Assembly: GCA_937894935.1 (NCBI GenBank)
Contig: CALAYC010000042.1
Location: forward strand, 1 to 7,855
Source: an uncultured Verrucomicrobiota bacterium
GTDB lineage: Bacteria > Verrucomicrobiota > Verrucomicrobiia > Limisphaerales > JADLHS01
Reading direction: 5' to 3'
DNA length: 7,855 bases
Shown here: positions 7,201-7,855 of the stretch, piece after piece
Layout of the letters: the number at the start of each line of letters is the position of its first letter
Position numbering within the stretch: the stretch's first letter is position 1
Position numbers and translations under genes: made by a program
The notes under the pieces: generated by a model
What the model was told of the DNA's origin: nothing
The model's database searches: none
What the model saw: the letters and a program-made list of their open reading frames with translations, nothing else

Positions 7201-7546
7201 GCCCGAAGCGGCATCGGATTTCCAGATTGATCCGCGGTCACCCGGTGTAGGCATGCAATGGGATGTCAGCAACCTGAAGACTAACGGTATTCTGGCAATT
7301 ATCGCTGCTCCGACGGAGCCGCCCGTCATCACCAATGTCTTCACGACGACAAACATTACGTTGAGTTGGCCGACCAACTATCTCGGCTGGCAATTGCAGG
7401 TGCAGACAAATGATCTGGATACCGGATTGACTGACAATTGGTATTCCGTTCCCGGCTCAGAAGGCACCAGCCAACAGGTCTGGCCGATTGACCCGGCCAA
7501 TCCGGCCGTTTTCTTCCGGTTACACACCGTCGCGCCGACTCCATGA
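4217..7546 (+). CDS. large secreted autotransporter-associated beta-strand repeat protein
   Basis: From the ATG at 4217 the protein has 1109 residues. A clear Sec signal (MRLLITAFCIAITSAAFG, probable cleavage after Gly18) decides this start; the in-frame ATG at 4118 would bury it behind 33 residues. An Ig-like domain (about 20-122) is followed by two modules of the form VW...W...NWQGG at 125-148 and 676-696, each opening a Gly/Asn/Thr/Ser-rich stretch of short beta strands with repeating GG.., NSG and ..NNG turns typical of a right-handed solenoid. SPGNGPGD at 915-922 marks the end of the second solenoid, as in autotransporter passenger domains. The last 80 residues (LSWPTN.LGWQLQVQT, NW.SVPGS, PIDPANPAVFFRL) form a beta-sandwich-like tail that I recall in many secreted verrucomicrobial proteins. 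There is no outer-membrane barrel, so it is not a self-transporting autotransporter. DYNNDGSRD at 327-335 resembles a calcium loop. Adhesin, matrix or glycan-binding roles are possible; the function is unknown. Confidence 0.88.
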   Translation: MRLLITAFCIAITSAAFGQSVIMRSLPLRLTVPVGVQYTNSATVTIIASGLTEGVDSINLTTTGALPPGAVATLDVTSFNTNGTITATLFWTNPPLASAGDYDLAIEASGAASYRLPIPIHVAYVWGGVAFTNSSNPNWSAAGNWQGGVIPSATDPVVFGDAGGQAGAPSPTNVVISASTEVARLRFANSESATRAHNIEINNNATLRVSGSDLSFSLLRDSKNIGNPLLATFSGNGSLIVSNPAASIGVLVDNQQQATWDMRNLNRFEADVVRIGLGDYRVYPNYYTNGYTSINNSGATGRPSRFIPIVYLAKTNIIKCSLVDPFDYNNDGSRDYALMIASSEAGSTTAVRLSLGLHNEFYLDSICWTGERNGGTSTYNFNSANSYALFRGIDGGRMSVWAQGDASGPGVAGSNVRGRDVNFSNGKVDALIDRLYLTRSSTNSSGATIQGVLTIGGNYPGSIFDVNTAYIGNQDVLNLHDPSGIEDRTFGNTFGNLIVQSNAVFKVNGDLHLAYTVASNPGLPDQPEDVQGRLNINNSGILMANNIAAGRFSSSEIVMTAGGNLIVTNGIGTSELPLTILDMNNSILTVFPDAATNAPCVFVKTLLTGGTGNTLKLGSLTGVTTFPVTIPVISYEGSAAPNFSLELPPGLYGYVVNNADNHTVDAVITDQAPKNVVWNGTPGNAWNTSAANWQGGLLFINGDSATFDDSAAGSTTVDIEGTIIPGSGGILISNETKAYTLTGGTISGTGVMTKEGAANLTVEANSEIALVLNEGSLTGSGALGAVTAASGTTVDFSGTMTRLTTAGNSKNSGNILQGLTVSGGTFDNSGTVGGVVNITGGAVTNNGEITATGVSTVAAGALLVQNGQFNAGTANVNSRLSVSGTVIGSGVFTDTTADGNVNNGRFSVESGGVLSPGNGPGDIAVFTIQGRFDLNPNARLIIEVDQNHPQINDIVAVDKWSNTRGIIQMTNIGAVPFAVGQSFHVISNNFNQPNTPEAASDFQIDPRSPGVGMQWDVSNLKTNGILAIIAAPTEPPVITNVFTTTNITLSWPTNYLGWQLQVQTNDLDTGLTDNWYSVPGSEGTSQQVWPIDPANPAVFFRLHTVAPTP

Positions 7547-7577
7547 CAGGTGATTCAAACTAGGAAGGATTACAACG

Positions 7578-7609
7578 CGGGGTGCGGTTCGCCGCACCCC
7601 GAACTTTTA
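7578..7609 (+). terminator. Rho-independent terminator-like hairpin after the repeat-protein gene
   Basis: CGGGGTGCGG (7578-7587) and CCGCACCCCG (7592-7601) pair perfectly over 10 bases around a TTCG loop, followed by AAC and TTTT (7605-7608). It starts 31 bases after the stop codon at 7546. The T run is short, so termination may be incomplete. The next start codon is only 21 bases beyond it. Confidence 0.8.
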
Positions 7610-7630
7610 AAGCTATCGCAACTCGATCCG

Positions 7631-7855
7631 ATGCCGAATAAACCTTCGCTTTCGTTTATAACGATAGTTGCCGCATTGGTTGCCACAACGACTTCGGCGT
7701 CGGTCGCGCAACTCGCCTTCCCAACTGCTGAAGGTTACGGACGATTCGCTCAGGGCGGTCGCGGCGGTCGGGTTATTAAGGTCATCAATCTGAATGATTC
7801 CGGTCCGGGCAGTTTGCGCGCAGCAGTCGAAGCGGAAGGACCGCGCACCGTTGTT
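7631..7855 (+). CDS. secreted pectate-lyase-like protein (PL1 type), N-terminal part
   Basis: Only the first 75 residues are in the window and the frame is open at its end. A Sec signal peptide (basic Lys4, hydrophobic SFITIVAALVATT, probable cleavage after Ala26 in SVA|QL) leads directly into AFPTAEGYGRFAQGGRGG and then VINLNDSGPGSLRAAVEAEG and PRTVV. This is the typical start of polysaccharide lyase family 1 pectate lyases and related right-handed beta-helix proteins, where the strand pattern begins with NLNDSGPGSLR. The catalytic arginine and calcium-binding aspartates lie further on and cannot be checked, so activity is unproven. Pectate lyases cleave polygalacturonate by beta-elimination outside the cytoplasm. 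No Shine-Dalgarno motif is seen before the ATG. A terminator-like hairpin ends 21 bases upstream. The regulator upstream belongs to a family that often senses sugar acids, which fits but does not prove a shared pectin role. Confidence 0.87.
   Translation, partial: MPNKPSLSFITIVAALVATTTSASVAQLAFPTAEGYGRFAQGGRGGRVIKVINLNDSGPGSLRAAVEAEGPRTVV

Overview
The window looks like part of a Verrucomicrobiota chromosome, most likely of the Pedosphaera/Limisphaera type. The argument rests on protein style: a prepilin-like protein with an A|FTLIELLVVIAIIAILA start and an H-X9-DG motif, a very large secreted beta-strand-repeat protein with repeated W..NWQGG modules and a C-terminal LSWP...GWQLQVQT...FFRL module, and a secreted PL1-type pectate-lyase-like protein. 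The lineage call is inference from remembered family patterns; no search was run.

Left part (1-1985), housekeeping. The 5' two thirds of an RNase P RNA gene (rnpB) runs leftward off the window edge from a near-consensus sigma70-type promoter. Diverging from it is an alpha-oxoamine synthase family PLP enzyme (BioF-like). It converges tail to tail with a Bcp-type peroxiredoxin gene so tightly that the two stop codons share bases.

Right part (2228-7855), a possible polysaccharide or cell-surface locus, all on the plus strand. A GntR/FCD transcription factor comes first. After a gap with palindromic operator-like DNA comes the H-X9-DG pseudopilin-like protein. After another gap comes a secreted protein of about 1109 residues built of beta-strand repeats, then a strong GC hairpin with a T run, and 21 bases later the start of a secreted pectate-lyase-like protein cut off by the window end. 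FCD regulators often sense uronates or other organic acids, and PL1 enzymes release uronates from pectin. A working model is therefore that the regulator controls exported surface and lyase proteins in response to plant or algal polyuronides. Co-regulation is inferred from gene order only.

No CRISPR array, tRNA, insertion sequence or phage gene was seen. None of the six protein genes has a convincing Shine-Dalgarno motif before its likely start. The most useful leads are the operator-like repeat before the pseudopilin gene, the terminator-like hairpin placed almost on top of the lyase start, and the architecture of the large repeat protein.
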